Assembly (NCBI RefSeq): GCF_001673635.1
Contig: NZ_LZMH01000012.1
Location: 1-53,657 of the forward strand
Reading direction: 5' to 3'
DNA: 53,657 bases
Origin: Mycobacterium asiaticum
Lineage (GTDB): Bacteria > Actinomycetota > Actinomycetes > Mycobacteriales > Mycobacteriaceae
Shown here piece after piece: positions 1 through 7,752 of the stretch (within the stretch, counting starts at the first letter, position 1; every line of letters starts with the position of its first letter). Below the pieces are notes generated by a model. It had not been told where the DNA came from. It did not search any database and saw only the letters and a list, made by a program, of their open reading frames with translations. The position numbers and the translations under genes were made by a program.

Positions 1-623
1 GTGGCGACGGCTTCTCGCCCCTTACCGGTCCGGGCGGTAACGGGGGTCCGGCGGGCCTGATCGGCTCTGGCGGCCGCCCCGGCACCTCCCGCGCCGCCTC
101 GGCCGCCAGAGCCGATCAGGCCGGCCGCCCCGCCGTTGCCACCGGCTTTCCCGGCCGTCCCGCTCCCCCCGGCGCCGCCATTGCCCCACAAAATCCCGCC
201 GGCACCGCCGTTCTGGCCGCTGCCGGCGGCCGCGTCTGCGCCGTTGCCGATCAGCGGTCGGCCGAACTGCGCGTAGAAGGGTGCGTTTACCGCGTCGAGC
301 GCTTGTTGTCCGGCGGTGGCCGCTTGGAGTTGCAGCTGCGCGAGATTGGTCGATTCGGCACTGGCGTAATTGATGGCGGCTGCGTGTAAGGCCTGCGCAA
401 ACCGCTCTTGAATTGCGGACAGGTCCGCCGCCAAACCCTGGTAGGCGACGCCGTGCCCGGAGAACAGCGATGCGACGGCCGCTGACACCTCGTCGGCTCC
501 CGCCGCCAGCACCGACGTTATTTGGGGACCTGCCGCGAGATTGGCTGATCTGAGCACCGAATTGATTCCGGTTACGTCGGCGGCTGTCGACGCTAGCGTT
601 TCGGGGGTCACTGACACGAACAT
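1..623 (-). CDS. PE_PGRS family protein, 5' part only, running off the window
   Basis: The gene starts at the ATG at 623-621, preceded on the minus strand by a GAGGAC ribosome-binding site. The first ~95 residues are a PE domain: MFVSVTPETLAST at the N-terminus, then AAGADEVSAAVASLF and the second helix with QALHAAAINYASAES. Next come the usual linker (VNAPFYAQFGRPLIGNGADA) and Gly-Ala-rich PGRS repeats such as GNGGAGG. PE_PGRS proteins are surface-exposed or secreted by ESX-5. Below about position 100 the minus-strand frame stops looking like PGRS and reads as Arg/Thr-rich sequence. At the same point the plus strand starts to encode PGRS-like codons (GPGGNGGPAGLIGSGG, about 30-76). The reading is therefore inverted at the window edge, by a real rearrangement or an assembly foldback. 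The true C-terminus cannot be seen. Confidence 0.85.
   Translation of the reverse strand, partial: MFVSVTPETLASTAADVTGINSVLRSANLAAGPQITSVLAAGADEVSAAVASLFSGHGVAYQGLAADLSAIQERFAQALHAAAINYASAESTNLAQLQLQAATAGQQALDAVNAPFYAQFGRPLIGNGADAAAGSGQNGGAGGILWGNGGAGGSGTAGKAGGNGGAAGLIGSGGRGGAGGAGAAARADQARRTPVTARTGKGREAVA
54..122. repeat. Inverted repeat inside PGRS coding sequence
   Basis: Positions 54-76 and 100-122 are exact 23-bp inverted copies separated by 23 bp. Weaker inverted similarity continues outward on both sides, to about 30 on the left and 145 on the right. It marks the point where PGRS coding switches strand at the window edge. Confidence 0.8.
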
Positions 624-773
624 TGCTGTCCTCGCTCTCGTGACAATCGAAGAGACGACTCTGCGTGCTCGTGGAGGCTATCGCTAATTCGCTCGCTGGA
701 TGACTTGTTCGAAAATTTCGGCGACCATTTCCCTTTAGAACTCGACAGGCTGTCCGGGGCAAATCGAGGTCGG

Positions 774-793
774 GTTTTGCGCATTCTGCTCAT
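774..793. promoter_or_regulatory. 20-bp element upstream of PE_PGRS, shared with 3673-3692
   Basis: The 20-mer gttttgcgcattctgctcat differs at one base from 3673-3692. Here it lies 151 bp upstream of the PE_PGRS start and 22 bp upstream of the histidine kinase start. The second copy lies 148 bp upstream of another minus-strand PE gene. A regulatory role is inferred from this conserved position; no factor is identified. Confidence 0.4.
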
Positions 794-815
794 CGCCGCG
801 TGGTAGTGTCCCGGC

Positions 816-2501
816 ATGCCCGGTCGCATCGACATGCGGCTCGCCAGCCGGGTGCTGTTGCTCCAGCTGGTGCTGGTCACGCTGACGCTGATCGTCGCAT
901 TCGTGCTGTTTGCCGAGTTCAACCGGCACCGGCTGGACCTGCAATACGGTGTGCACGCCATGGACATCGCCCGCGTCGTGGCCTCATCCCCCACGGTGCT
1001 GAACAACATCGCCCGGTATGACGACGTTGCGATCACGCCCGATCCCGCCACGGTGTCCGAGCTGGCGACCGGCCCCCTGCAGACCGTCGCCTCCCGCGTC
1101 GAGCAGCGCACCCACGTGTTGTTCGTGGTGATCACCAACACCCAAGGGGTACGCCTGGCCCATCCGCATCGCAACGAACTGGGCCGCAAGGTGAGCACCG
1201 ATCCCGCGCAGGCGTTGGCCGGGCGCGAGCAGGTGCTCCATCAATCCGGCACCCTGGGCCGGTCGATTGTGGCGAAAGTGCCTGTGCTGGAACCTGGTAC
1301 GAACCGGGTGCTGGGCATGGTCAGCGTCGGCATCTCCACCAAGGAGTTCGACGAACAGTTCTCCAAAAACCTGCGGGTGCTGGCCCCGCTCGGCGGCGCG
1401 GCTCTGCTGATCGGTGTGGTCGGCTCGGTGGCACTGGCGCGGCGGTGGCGCGGCATGACCCTGGGGTTGCGGCCGGCCGAGATGGCCGAGCTGGTTCGCA
1501 CCCAGGCGGCGGTGCTGCACGGGATCGGCGAGGGTGTGCTGGCCGCCGACGAGACCGGCAACATCACCTTCGTCAACGACGAGGCGTGCCGACTGCTCGA
1601 AATCGGTAGCCGGCTGGGCGGCCGGATCGACGAGATCGGTTTGACACCAAGAGTTCTCGACGTGTTCCACGCCGCTGAAGCCGCACCGACGCTGGCCACC
1701 GTGGGTCATCGGATCGTGGTGGTGTCGGCGCGCAAGGTGCAGCGCGAGGGGCGCGAGCTGGGCACCGTGCTGGTAATACGCGACCGCACCGATGTCGAGT
1801 CGCTGACCCGGCAACTCGACGCGGTGCAAGTGATGAGCACCGCGTTGCGCGCCCAGCGCCACGAGTTCGCCAACCGGCTGCACCTGCTCAACGGGCTGTT
1901 GCACACCGGCCACCTCGAGGAGGGGCTGGAGTATCTGGAGGAACTGCTCGGTGCCGGTCCGCTGGGTGTGACCGTGCCCGGCCTCGACGCCATCCGCGAC
2001 ACCCACCTGCAGGCATTCCTGGCGGCGAAGGCCGCCGCCGCCCGCGAGGCGGGCGTGACGCTGAAGATCGGCGAGAACACCTGGGTGTCGGGTCGGCTCG
2101 AACTCCCAGTAGACGTCACCACGGTGGTGGGCAACTTGATCGACAACGCGATCGATGCGGCCCGGACCGGCGGCAACAGCACAAAGGCGGTGGAAGTAGA
2201 CCTGCTGCAACAGGATTCGACCCTGCACGTCACCGTCGCCGATAGCGGCGACGGGGTGCCGGCTGACTTCATGGACCTGCTGTTCACCGAAGGCACCTCT
2301 ACGAAGCCGGACTCCGGAATCCCGGGCGGCCGCGGAATCGGACTGGCGTTGTCCCGCCAGATCAGCCGTGCGCTCGGCGGCGAACTCTGGTTGTCGAGTC
2401 CGGGCGACCCGACTGCACCGCGGGGGCTGACCGGTGCGGAGTTCATCGCCCGACTTCCGGGTGTGATGGCCGAGGAGGAGCAATGGGCAGCGCAGACCTG
2501 A
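816..2501 (+). CDS. CitA/DcuS-type sensor histidine kinase
   Basis: This 561-residue membrane sensor kinase would autophosphorylate and pass phosphate to the response regulator encoded next. It has a first membrane segment at about residues 12-34 and an extracytoplasmic sensor (PAS-like in this family) to about 185. A second membrane segment follows at about 188-208 and a cytoplasmic PAS region at about 230-325. The dimerisation box has the family-typical RHEFANRLH with phospho-acceptor His349. The ATPase domain shows NLIDNAIDAA (N box), DSGDGV (G1) and GRGIGLAL (G2). Known CitA/DcuS members sense citrate or C4-dicarboxylates. The ligand here is unknown, and no transporter or citrate-lyase gene is nearby. 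ATG816 is used; ATG834 is an alternative start. Confidence 0.9.
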   Translation: MPGRIDMRLASRVLLLQLVLVTLTLIVAFVLFAEFNRHRLDLQYGVHAMDIARVVASSPTVLNNIARYDDVAITPDPATVSELATGPLQTVASRVEQRTHVLFVVITNTQGVRLAHPHRNELGRKVSTDPAQALAGREQVLHQSGTLGRSIVAKVPVLEPGTNRVLGMVSVGISTKEFDEQFSKNLRVLAPLGGAALLIGVVGSVALARRWRGMTLGLRPAEMAELVRTQAAVLHGIGEGVLAADETGNITFVNDEACRLLEIGSRLGGRIDEIGLTPRVLDVFHAAEAAPTLATVGHRIVVVSARKVQREGRELGTVLVIRDRTDVESLTRQLDAVQVMSTALRAQRHEFANRLHLLNGLLHTGHLEEGLEYLEELLGAGPLGVTVPGLDAIRDTHLQAFLAAKAAAAREAGVTLKIGENTWVSGRLELPVDVTTVVGNLIDNAIDAARTGGNSTKAVEVDLLQQDSTLHVTVADSGDGVPADFMDLLFTEGTSTKPDSGIPGGRGIGLALSRQISRALGGELWLSSPGDPTAPRGLTGAEFIARLPGVMAEEEQWAAQT

Positions 2502-3166
2502 CCGTGCTGGTGGTCGACGACGATTTCCGGGTCGCCAACATGCACGCGGGAATCGTCGAAGCCATGCCGGGTTTCACGGTGGTCGCCACCGCGAACACGC
2601 TCGCTGCGGCCCGGGACGCCGAGCCGGTGGACCTGGCGTTGGTCGATGTCTACCTGCCCGACGGCTCCGGTGTCGACTTCGTCCGCGAACTGCGCGGCGA
2701 CAGCATGGTGCTGACCGCGGCCACCGAGGCCGAGACGATCCGCGCCGCGCTGGCAGCCGGCGCGCTGAGCTATCTGGTGAAGCCGTTCGCAACCACCGAG
2801 TTGGCCGCCCGGCTGGCGGGGTACTCGCGCTACCGCAAAATCCTGTCCAGCCCTAACCTCAGCGCCGCCGATGTGGACTCCGCGCTGGATGCGCTACGCC
2901 CCAGAGTCGCTGCCGCCCAAGCCTCGGCCCCCGTGACGTCCCCCACCAAGAAGCTTGTCCTGCAGGCATTGGAAGCGGCGCAGGCACCGATGTCGGCGGC
3001 GCAGGTCGCCGGTGCGATCGGTATCTCCAGGGCGACCGCGCAGCGCTACCTGGCCGCGTTGGCGACCACCGGCGAACTCACGGTGGGGTTGCGGTACGGG
3101 ACCACGGGACGGCCCGAACAGGAATTCGCCGCGGCGCCCAAGCCGGCCGCGCGCCCTACGCGCTGA
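2483..3166 (+). CDS. CitB/DcuR-type response regulator
   Basis: This 227-residue regulator overlaps the kinase gene by 19 bp, so the two are co-transcribed and probably translationally coupled. The receiver domain (about 5-120) has the acidic pocket VDDDF, phospho-acceptor Asp55 in LALVDVYLPDGSG and the conserved Lys100 in LVKPF. The C-terminal part (about 150-215) contains a helix-turn-helix with SAAQVAGAIGISRATAQRYL, typical of the CitB/DcuR family rather than OmpR or NarL. It probably activates a carboxylate uptake gene, but no candidate target is visible here. Confidence 0.9.
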   Translation: MGSADLTVLVVDDDFRVANMHAGIVEAMPGFTVVATANTLAAARDAEPVDLALVDVYLPDGSGVDFVRELRGDSMVLTAATEAETIRAALAAGALSYLVKPFATTELAARLAGYSRYRKILSSPNLSAADVDSALDALRPRVAAAQASAPVTSPTKKLVLQALEAAQAPMSAAQVAGAIGISRATAQRYLAALATTGELTVGLRYGTTGRPEQEFAAAPKPAARPTR

Positions 3167-3189
3167 CCCGCGGACCCGGCCCGACGTGG

Positions 3190-3525
3190 TTACGCCGCCG
3201 GCCACCGAGCCGACGTCGGCAGCGCACTGAACACCACCGCGCGGGCCGCCGATTCGTCGACGTCGATGTATGTCTGCGCGATCTCGATGAATGCCGTACC
3301 CGCGCGCATCAGTTCCTGCTGGGCCGCCGCGTGCAGTCGCAGCAGCGAGGCCGCTTCGTTCTGGAAGGCGGACGAAGCCAGTGCGGACACCTCGTCGCCC
3401 CCGGCCGGGGGCAGGCCGGTCACGGACAGCGACGAACGGTCACCGGCTTGGAGGGCGTCGCCGCCGAGTTGCACTACCTGCGCGCCGAGGTCGGCGACGA
3501 CGGGGTGAAAAGTCATGGGTTCCAT
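3190..3525 (-). CDS. PE-domain protein, short (111 aa)
   Basis: The start is the ATG at 3525, with gaggga eight bases upstream, not the longer upstream frame. The protein is essentially one PE domain. PPAGGDEVSALASSAF (39-54) matches the helix-turn-helix core of PE proteins, and the second helix ends with YIDVD (Tyr86 to Asp90), the YxxxD/E type VII secretion signal. The N-terminus is MEPMTFHP and lacks the canonical Pro-Glu at positions 8-9, so it is a divergent PE. It is transcribed away from a second PE-domain gene at 3813 with which it shares the PAGG-EEVSA and AAQ-ELMR-G motifs. No PPE or ESX partner is adjacent. Export by an ESX system is inferred. Confidence 0.75.
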   Translation of the reverse strand: MEPMTFHPVVADLGAQVVQLGGDALQAGDRSSLSVTGLPPAGGDEVSALASSAFQNEAASLLRLHAAAQQELMRAGTAFIEIAQTYIDVDESAARAVVFSALPTSARWPAA

Positions 3526-3672
3526 GTGTGTGCTCCCTCGTTTTCGCGAGTTGTCCGGCGGCGGCCGATCATTGGCGCCGCACTTCACGTGATGCGTTGA
3601 GAATCAACGTATGGCGCTGTCCGGGACCCGTCGCGCTTTGATGCGATAGTCGGCGTAAGCGACGATTTCGTA

Positions 3673-3692
3673 GTTTTGCGCATTGTGCTCAT
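3673..3692. promoter_or_regulatory. 20-bp element between divergent PE genes, shared with 774-793
   Basis: The 20-mer gttttgcgcattgtgctcat matches 774-793 at 19 of 20 positions. It lies 148 bp from the minus-strand PE start and 121 bp from the plus-strand PE start. A second short block, gctgtccggg, also occurs near both copies (about 750 and 3617). Regulatory function is inferred only. Confidence 0.4.
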
Positions 3693-3812
3693 GCGCGGGA
3701 AAAGGTGCATCCGGCACGCGTAACAGACCTTAGAATTGATGTGTTGTCCAGCGCCGGTCGGAACGGAGGTTCCGGCGGAAGGTGCGGTCACATACACAGG
3801 AGCAAGACGCAG

Positions 3813-4475
3813 ATGGCAATGGACTCCATGTCCCACAACCCAGCGGCGGGCGATATCGGCTCGCAGCTGGTCGACATAGGTAGCCAGGGCATCAGCGCCG
3901 GCTCGACGGCGGCGATGTCGGTGTTGAGTGGGCTTATCCCGGCTGGTGGCGAGGAGGTCTCCGCCCAGGCGGTGCTGGCGTTCGCGCAAGAGGCCGCGAC
4001 CATGCTGGCGTCGAACACGGCCGCCCAAGAGGAACTGATGCGTACCGGTAGTGCGTTGACTGACATCGCCCGGATGTACGGCGAATCCGACGATAACGCC
4101 GCCGGCGCCCTGCTGTTCAGCGCGAACCCGATGTCCCGGCTCGGCTCGGCGGCGGCGTCGAGCGGCGGTGCCGGACTGGGTGCGGCCGCATTGCAGAGTG
4201 AACTCGCCGCGGCGGCGAGCAATCCTCTGGTCGCCGGAGCCGCCGAAGCGTCGACATCCTCGGTCACCTCTGCCACCGCGAATGCCGGGTCGGCGGCGTC
4301 GAGCGGCGCGGCCCCGCTGGGCAGCGGGATGGGAGCTGGTTCGTCGGCCGGCGGTGCCTCGAAACCGAGTCTGGCGTCGGCGACGGCGCCCGATGATTCG
4401 GACGACAGTCAGCGCGAAGATCGCCAGGATCGCGAGGACCTGCAGGACCGCCAATTCCTCGAGCGTCTGCTCTGA
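3813..4475 (+). CDS. PE-domain protein with Ala/Ser/Gly-rich tail and acidic C-terminus
   Basis: The start ATG3813 follows an AGGAG at 3797-3801; the longer frame from 3705 has no such support. The N-terminal ~95 residues are PE-like: LIPAGGEEVSAQAVLAFAQEA, then AAQEELMRTGSALTDIARMY, and the YxxxD signal YGESD (Tyr89-Asp93). Residues ~105-195 are low-complexity Ala/Ser/Gly. The last ~25 residues are strongly charged (DDSDDSQREDRQDREDLQ) and may form a coiled coil. It is a paralogue of the gene at 3190-3525. Secretion by ESX-5 or another type VII system is inferred from the signal; the cellular role is unknown. Confidence 0.75.
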   Translation: MAMDSMSHNPAAGDIGSQLVDIGSQGISAGSTAAMSVLSGLIPAGGEEVSAQAVLAFAQEAATMLASNTAAQEELMRTGSALTDIARMYGESDDNAAGALLFSANPMSRLGSAAASSGGAGLGAAALQSELAAAASNPLVAGAAEASTSSVTSATANAGSAASSGAAPLGSGMGAGSSAGGASKPSLASATAPDDSDDSQREDRQDREDLQDRQFLERLL

Positions 4476-4567
4476 TCGATCCCCGGGTGTCCGCCCCAGA
4501 TCGCTCCCCCCGCGGGCGCGGGGTCTCCTACGCTAACGCTGACACTCGATCGTGAAGGAGCGGTTCT

Positions 4568-4828
4568 GTGACCGATGAGCCCGACATGGCCTCCATCCTG
4601 CGGCAAATGAAGGTCCCCGAGCGGATGACCGGCAGCAAGGCGCTGCGCGACTTCCTGCAGATCTATGTCGACGACCGAGAAGCGATCGAGAACAACCCCG
4701 AACGCCTCAAGCAGCTCAACGGGTTGCTCATCCTGTCGCAGCTCGAGGTCATCAACGCGCTCGGGGTGCTCGAAGAGGCCGCCGTGCAGCGGCACGCGCA
4801 GCGGTCCCGCAGGCGCCGGTGGTTCTGA
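4568..4828 (+). CDS. Small conserved hypothetical protein (86 aa)
   Basis: The start is GTG4568 behind a GAAGGAG box. The protein is soluble and charged, with no signal peptide or membrane segment: MASILRQMKVPERMTGSKAL, a helical middle region (DDREAIENNPERLKQLNGLL) and a basic tail RSRRRRWF. I do not recognise the family. It lies 6 bp upstream of the NYN-domain gene, so the three genes 4568-6197 look like one operon. A nucleic-acid-related role would fit the basic tail and neighbour but is speculation. Confidence 0.65.
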   Translation: MTDEPDMASILRQMKVPERMTGSKALRDFLQIYVDDREAIENNPERLKQLNGLLILSQLEVINALGVLEEAAVQRHAQRSRRRRWF

Positions 4829-4834
4829 ACGGTC

Positions 4835-5245
4835 GTGCGCTGGATCGTCGACGGCATGAACGTGATCGGCAGCCGCCCGGACGGCTGGTGGAAGGACCGC
4901 CGGCGCGCGATGGCGACGCTGGTGGAACGTCTTGACGCGTGGGCGGTTTCCGGTAGCGAGGCGGAGCGGGTCACGGTGGTATTCGAGCGGCCACTCGCGA
5001 CTCCCCTTCGCTCATCGGTGATCGAGGTGGCCTATGCCCCAAGGGCGGCCGCTAATTCGGCCGATGACGAGATCGTCCGGATGGTGCGGGCCGACCCCGC
5101 ACCGGGCGATATCCGGGTGGTGACCTCGGATCGGGCACTGACCGAACGGGTCCGGCGCCTCGGCGCCGACGTGCACCGCGCCGAGGGCTTTCGCGACCTC
5201 GTCGATCCGCGCGATCCCAAACCCGGAGGCCCGCATGGCGGTTGA
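4835..5245 (+). CDS. NYN/YacP-type PIN-like nuclease domain protein
   Basis: The 136-residue protein begins with WIVDGMNVIGSRPDGWW, the DGxN signature that opens NYN (YacP-like) PIN-fold domains. It also has ADDEIVRMV near residue 75 and VVTSDRALTERVRRLGAD near 95. These supply the three acidic clusters expected for metal-dependent ribonuclease activity. The start is GTG4835. The 3' end overlaps the next gene by 11 bp, indicating tight co-expression. In H37Rv a similarly sized hypothetical protein lies beside Rv1975, so this may be its counterpart, but that is from memory. RNase activity is inferred from the fold. Confidence 0.7.
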   Translation: MRWIVDGMNVIGSRPDGWWKDRRRAMATLVERLDAWAVSGSEAERVTVVFERPLATPLRSSVIEVAYAPRAAANSADDEIVRMVRADPAPGDIRVVTSDRALTERVRRLGADVHRAEGFRDLVDPRDPKPGGPHGG

Positions 5246-6197
5246 CCAGACCCGGGACTCCGGGATCAACCGGCTCTGCGCGCTGGCGCGGGTCGAAATC
5301 CCGATCATCCAGGCGCCGATGACCTATATCGCCGGCGCTCAACTCGCCGCGGCGGTATCCAATGCGGGCGCGTTGGGCATCATCGAGACCACGTCCGAGC
5401 AGGGCCGCGCCGACGTGCAACGGGTGCACGAGCTCACCGACCGGCCGGTCGGGGCGAACATCGCGCTGCTGTTCAACCGGGACCCGGCCGTGGTGGACCT
5501 GTTGGTGGCCAACGACATTCGCTTCGTCACCACCTCGGCCGGCGACCCGAGACTGTTCACCGCGCGGCTGCACGACGCCGGCATCACCGTGTTCCACGTG
5601 GTGGGCACCCTGGCCGCCGCCAAGAAGGCCGTCGACGCCGGTGTGGACGGCCTGGTGGTCGAAGGCGTCGAAGGAGGCGGGTTCAAGAACCGGTTCGGCG
5701 CCTCGACCATGGTGCTGCTGCCGTTGGTGGCCGCTCATGTCGACGTGCCGATCGTTGCCGCGGGCGGTATCTGCGACGCCCGATCAATGGCCGCCGCGTT
5801 CGTGCTCGGTGCCGACGGTGTCCAGATGGGTACTCGCCTGCTGGCATCGGCGGACTCCCCCGTGCACGGCAACCTCAAGCAGGCGGTCGTGCGGGCGGAC
5901 GAGACGTCGACCGTGCTGCTCCCCCTGGACGGCCGGCGCATGATGCGGGTCATCCGCACACCGGCCGCCGAAAAGCTGGACGCCTCAGCCTCTCTCGAAG
6001 AGGGCGGCGCCGCGTTGCAGCGGGTGCAGCGGTTGTATTTCGAGGGTGACATGGATGCCAGCGTCGCCAACACCGGTCAGGTGGCCGGCCGCATCGAGGA
6101 CCTGCCGCCGGCGGCCGACATCATCGCGCACATGTGGGCCGGTTGCCGGCAGGTCCTGGCGGCAACCGCCGAGCGGTTGGCCGGCGGTGACGGGTAA
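5235..6197 (+). CDS. Nitronate monooxygenase (2-nitropropane dioxygenase family)
   Basis: This is a 320-residue FMN-dependent TIM-barrel protein. The N-terminus has PIIQAPMTYIAGAQLAAAVS, the FMN-binding IQAPM motif. The middle region has HVVGTLAAAKKAVDAGVDGLV followed by EGVEGGG, and the phosphate-binding region is IVAAGGICDARSMAAAFVLGADGVQMGTR (cut here at its core AAGGI and GADGVQMGTR). Family members oxidise nitronates or nitroalkanes; close mycobacterial homologues such as Rv1533 are poorly characterised. It overlaps the NYN gene by 11 bp and is convergent with the CAP gene eight bases downstream. Confidence 0.85.
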   Translation: MAVDQTRDSGINRLCALARVEIPIIQAPMTYIAGAQLAAAVSNAGALGIIETTSEQGRADVQRVHELTDRPVGANIALLFNRDPAVVDLLVANDIRFVTTSAGDPRLFTARLHDAGITVFHVVGTLAAAKKAVDAGVDGLVVEGVEGGGFKNRFGASTMVLLPLVAAHVDVPIVAAGGICDARSMAAAFVLGADGVQMGTRLLASADSPVHGNLKQAVVRADETSTVLLPLDGRRMMRVIRTPAAEKLDASASLEEGGAALQRVQRLYFEGDMDASVANTGQVAGRIEDLPPAADIIAHMWAGCRQVLAATAERLAGGDG

Positions 6198-6205
6198 GCC
6201 CCGCA

Positions 6206-6859
6206 TCACTGCGGCGGCATCGCCGGTGGTGGGTATCCGCCCCGCAGGATCCACGGGAACCAGCTGATGGCGTACTCGACCTCGTCCGTGGCGTCGTAGT
6301 CGGGGCTGGGGTCGAGCGGAACGTTCTCCGGCAGGGCCACCACGGCGGGCGGCTTCGTCGTGCTCGGCGGTGCGGGGGTGGCGCCGTCTGGCTGTCCGTA
6401 GACGGCCACCACCACCGTGCGATCCGGACTGTTCTCCGACCACACCCCGACCTGGCTGTTGGCGCAGTTCGACATGATCGCGAAATACGCAGGCTGGTAA
6501 TACCATTGGTTGAGGATCTCGACGCCGCTGATGGCCACGGCGGGATTGATCGCTACCGTCTCGGCCACCCGGCCGTGGAAACCGGCGGCCGCCGCCCGAT
6601 CCTGCGGCATGGATCCGTCGGAGCCGTTGTCGCCGCCGAGGTCGCGGTGGCCCAGCAGGTCGGCGGCGTGCCATTGGGCGGCCAGTTGCAGGGGCGGACT
6701 GATCCTGACGTCGTTGGTGCAGCCGGCCTGGTGCTGCACTGTGTAGATGTTGGCCACCACGCTGTCGTTGAGGCGTTTGTTGTCGGCGTGTGCGGCGGGT
6801 AGTTCCATCACGGCGCCCACGGCCAGCACGATGGGTAGGACGAACAGCAAGCGTCGCAT
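6206..6859 (-). CDS. Secreted CAP (SCP/PR-1-like) domain protein, Rv1975-like
   Basis: The 217-residue protein has a cleavable signal peptide: MRRLLFVLPIVLAVGAVMEL, then PAAHAD. The mature part has the CAP layout, with helix AAQWHAADLLGHRDLGGDNG supplying the two conserved His, DGSMPQDRAAAAGF, an AETVAINP stretch in the position of the GENI motif, and VGVWSENSPDRTVVVAVYG. The C-terminal ~50 residues are Pro-rich. It is the last gene of the mce3 operon, 10 bp after the DUF732 gene. Its place and length match Rv1975 at the end of the H37Rv mce3 locus. CAP proteins can bind sterols or lipids in other systems; binding here is not shown. Confidence 0.75.
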   Translation of the reverse strand: MRRLLFVLPIVLAVGAVMELPAAHADNKRLNDSVVANIYTVQHQAGCTNDVRISPPLQLAAQWHAADLLGHRDLGGDNGSDGSMPQDRAAAAGFHGRVAETVAINPAVAISGVEILNQWYYQPAYFAIMSNCANSQVGVWSENSPDRTVVVAVYGQPDGATPAPPSTTKPPAVVALPENVPLDPSPDYDATDEVEYAISWFPWILRGGYPPPAMPPQ

Positions 6860-6869
6860 GATATCTCCC

Positions 6870-7220
6870 TTACCGGGCCGCTGACTTGCGCAGCTGCCAG
6901 ATCAATGCCGGACAGAGTTCGTTGACCGCCTGGCTGAGCAGATACGAGGCCTGATACTCATCCGCGGTCGCGAAGTCGGACTCGATGTCGCCGAGGACTT
7001 GGGCATACCTGCGGCCCTGAGCTACTTTGTCGCACAGGGCGTGTCCGTAACTCAACGCGGCGTCGGCATTGGCGAAGTCGTACCCGGGTCGCATGGTCAC
7101 ATTGACCAGATAGGCGACCGTATCGGCGTGCGCACCGGGTGCGGTCAACCCGAAAAGCAGTGCGCCGGCCACAATCCCGGCGCGGATGGGTTTTCCGGTT
7201 CGGTGGCGTCGGCGTGGCAT
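6870..7220 (-). CDS. DUF732 secreted protein, Rv1974-like
   Basis: The ATG at 7220 is preferred over the longer upstream frame because it begins directly with a signal peptide: basic MPRRRHRTGK, a hydrophobic GIVAGALLFGLTA core, and an AHAD cleavage site near residue 35. The mature ~80 residues show the DUF732 pattern, with ALSYGHALCDKVAQGRRY and a second Cys in AVNELCPALI; the two Cys probably form a disulfide. It is ten bases downstream of a Mce-associated protein gene. DUF732 proteins are common mycobacterial secreted proteins of unknown role, and position suggests an accessory to the Mce3 system. Confidence 0.75.
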   Translation of the reverse strand: MPRRRHRTGKPIRAGIVAGALLFGLTAPGAHADTVAYLVNVTMRPGYDFANADAALSYGHALCDKVAQGRRYAQVLGDIESDFATADEYQASYLLSQAVNELCPALIWQLRKSAAR

Positions 7221-7230
7221 CGGGTAGGGC

Positions 7231-7752
7231 TCAGATCGGGTCGAACTGTGAGATGAGCCAGCGTCCGCCGATGCGCTCCAGGGTGACTCGCACGTTGGAT
7301 GCGGTGCTGGTCGGAGCGTCCTGACCGACCACGATGGTCTGGTTGACGAACAACAGCACAACGGCGTGACTGGCCGAAGCTGAAACCGCCCCGGCGGCCG
7401 GCACGGTGGCCACCGCCGAGATCTGCTTCTGCTGTGCGCCCGGGATCACCACGTCGTGGGTCAACTGGGTGTAGCTGTTGAGGAACGTCCCGGTCAACCG
7501 GCCCCGCGCGGCCTCGAGATCATGTTGGACGGTGTCGGGCCGGTACGACAGCAGGGCGATGGTCGCCTGCGTGGCGGCTTGCACCGACTCGACGCGGGCA
7601 ACGGCGGCGTCGCGCTCGGAGCCGTCCCGCCACTTCAGCGCGGCCGTGGCGGCTGTCAGCGACAGGGCCAGGACGGGCAGCAGCACGTAGCCGATTGCCT
7701 TCGGCCAGCGAATGGCTCTGCATAGCATACTTTTTGGCGCGACGGCGATCAT
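7231..7752 (-). CDS. Mce-associated membrane protein (Mas), Rv1973-like
   Basis: The start is the ATG at 7752, whose ATGA overlaps the stop of the upstream Mas gene by 4 bp. One N-terminal membrane helix (AIGYVLLPVLALSLTAATA) is followed by an extracytoplasmic NTF2-like domain. It carries typical Mas features: LLSYRPDTVQHDLEAARGRL, LTGTFLNSYTQL and, near the end, VRVTLERIGGRWLISQFDP. Mas proteins stabilise or assist Mce transporter complexes (e.g. Mas/Oxa1-type proteins of the mce1 and mce4 loci). Length 173 residues. Confidence 0.85.
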   Translation of the reverse strand: MIAVAPKSMLCRAIRWPKAIGYVLLPVLALSLTAATAALKWRDGSERDAAVARVESVQAATQATIALLSYRPDTVQHDLEAARGRLTGTFLNSYTQLTHDVVIPGAQQKQISAVATVPAAGAVSASASHAVVLLFVNQTIVVGQDAPTSTASNVRVTLERIGGRWLISQFDPI

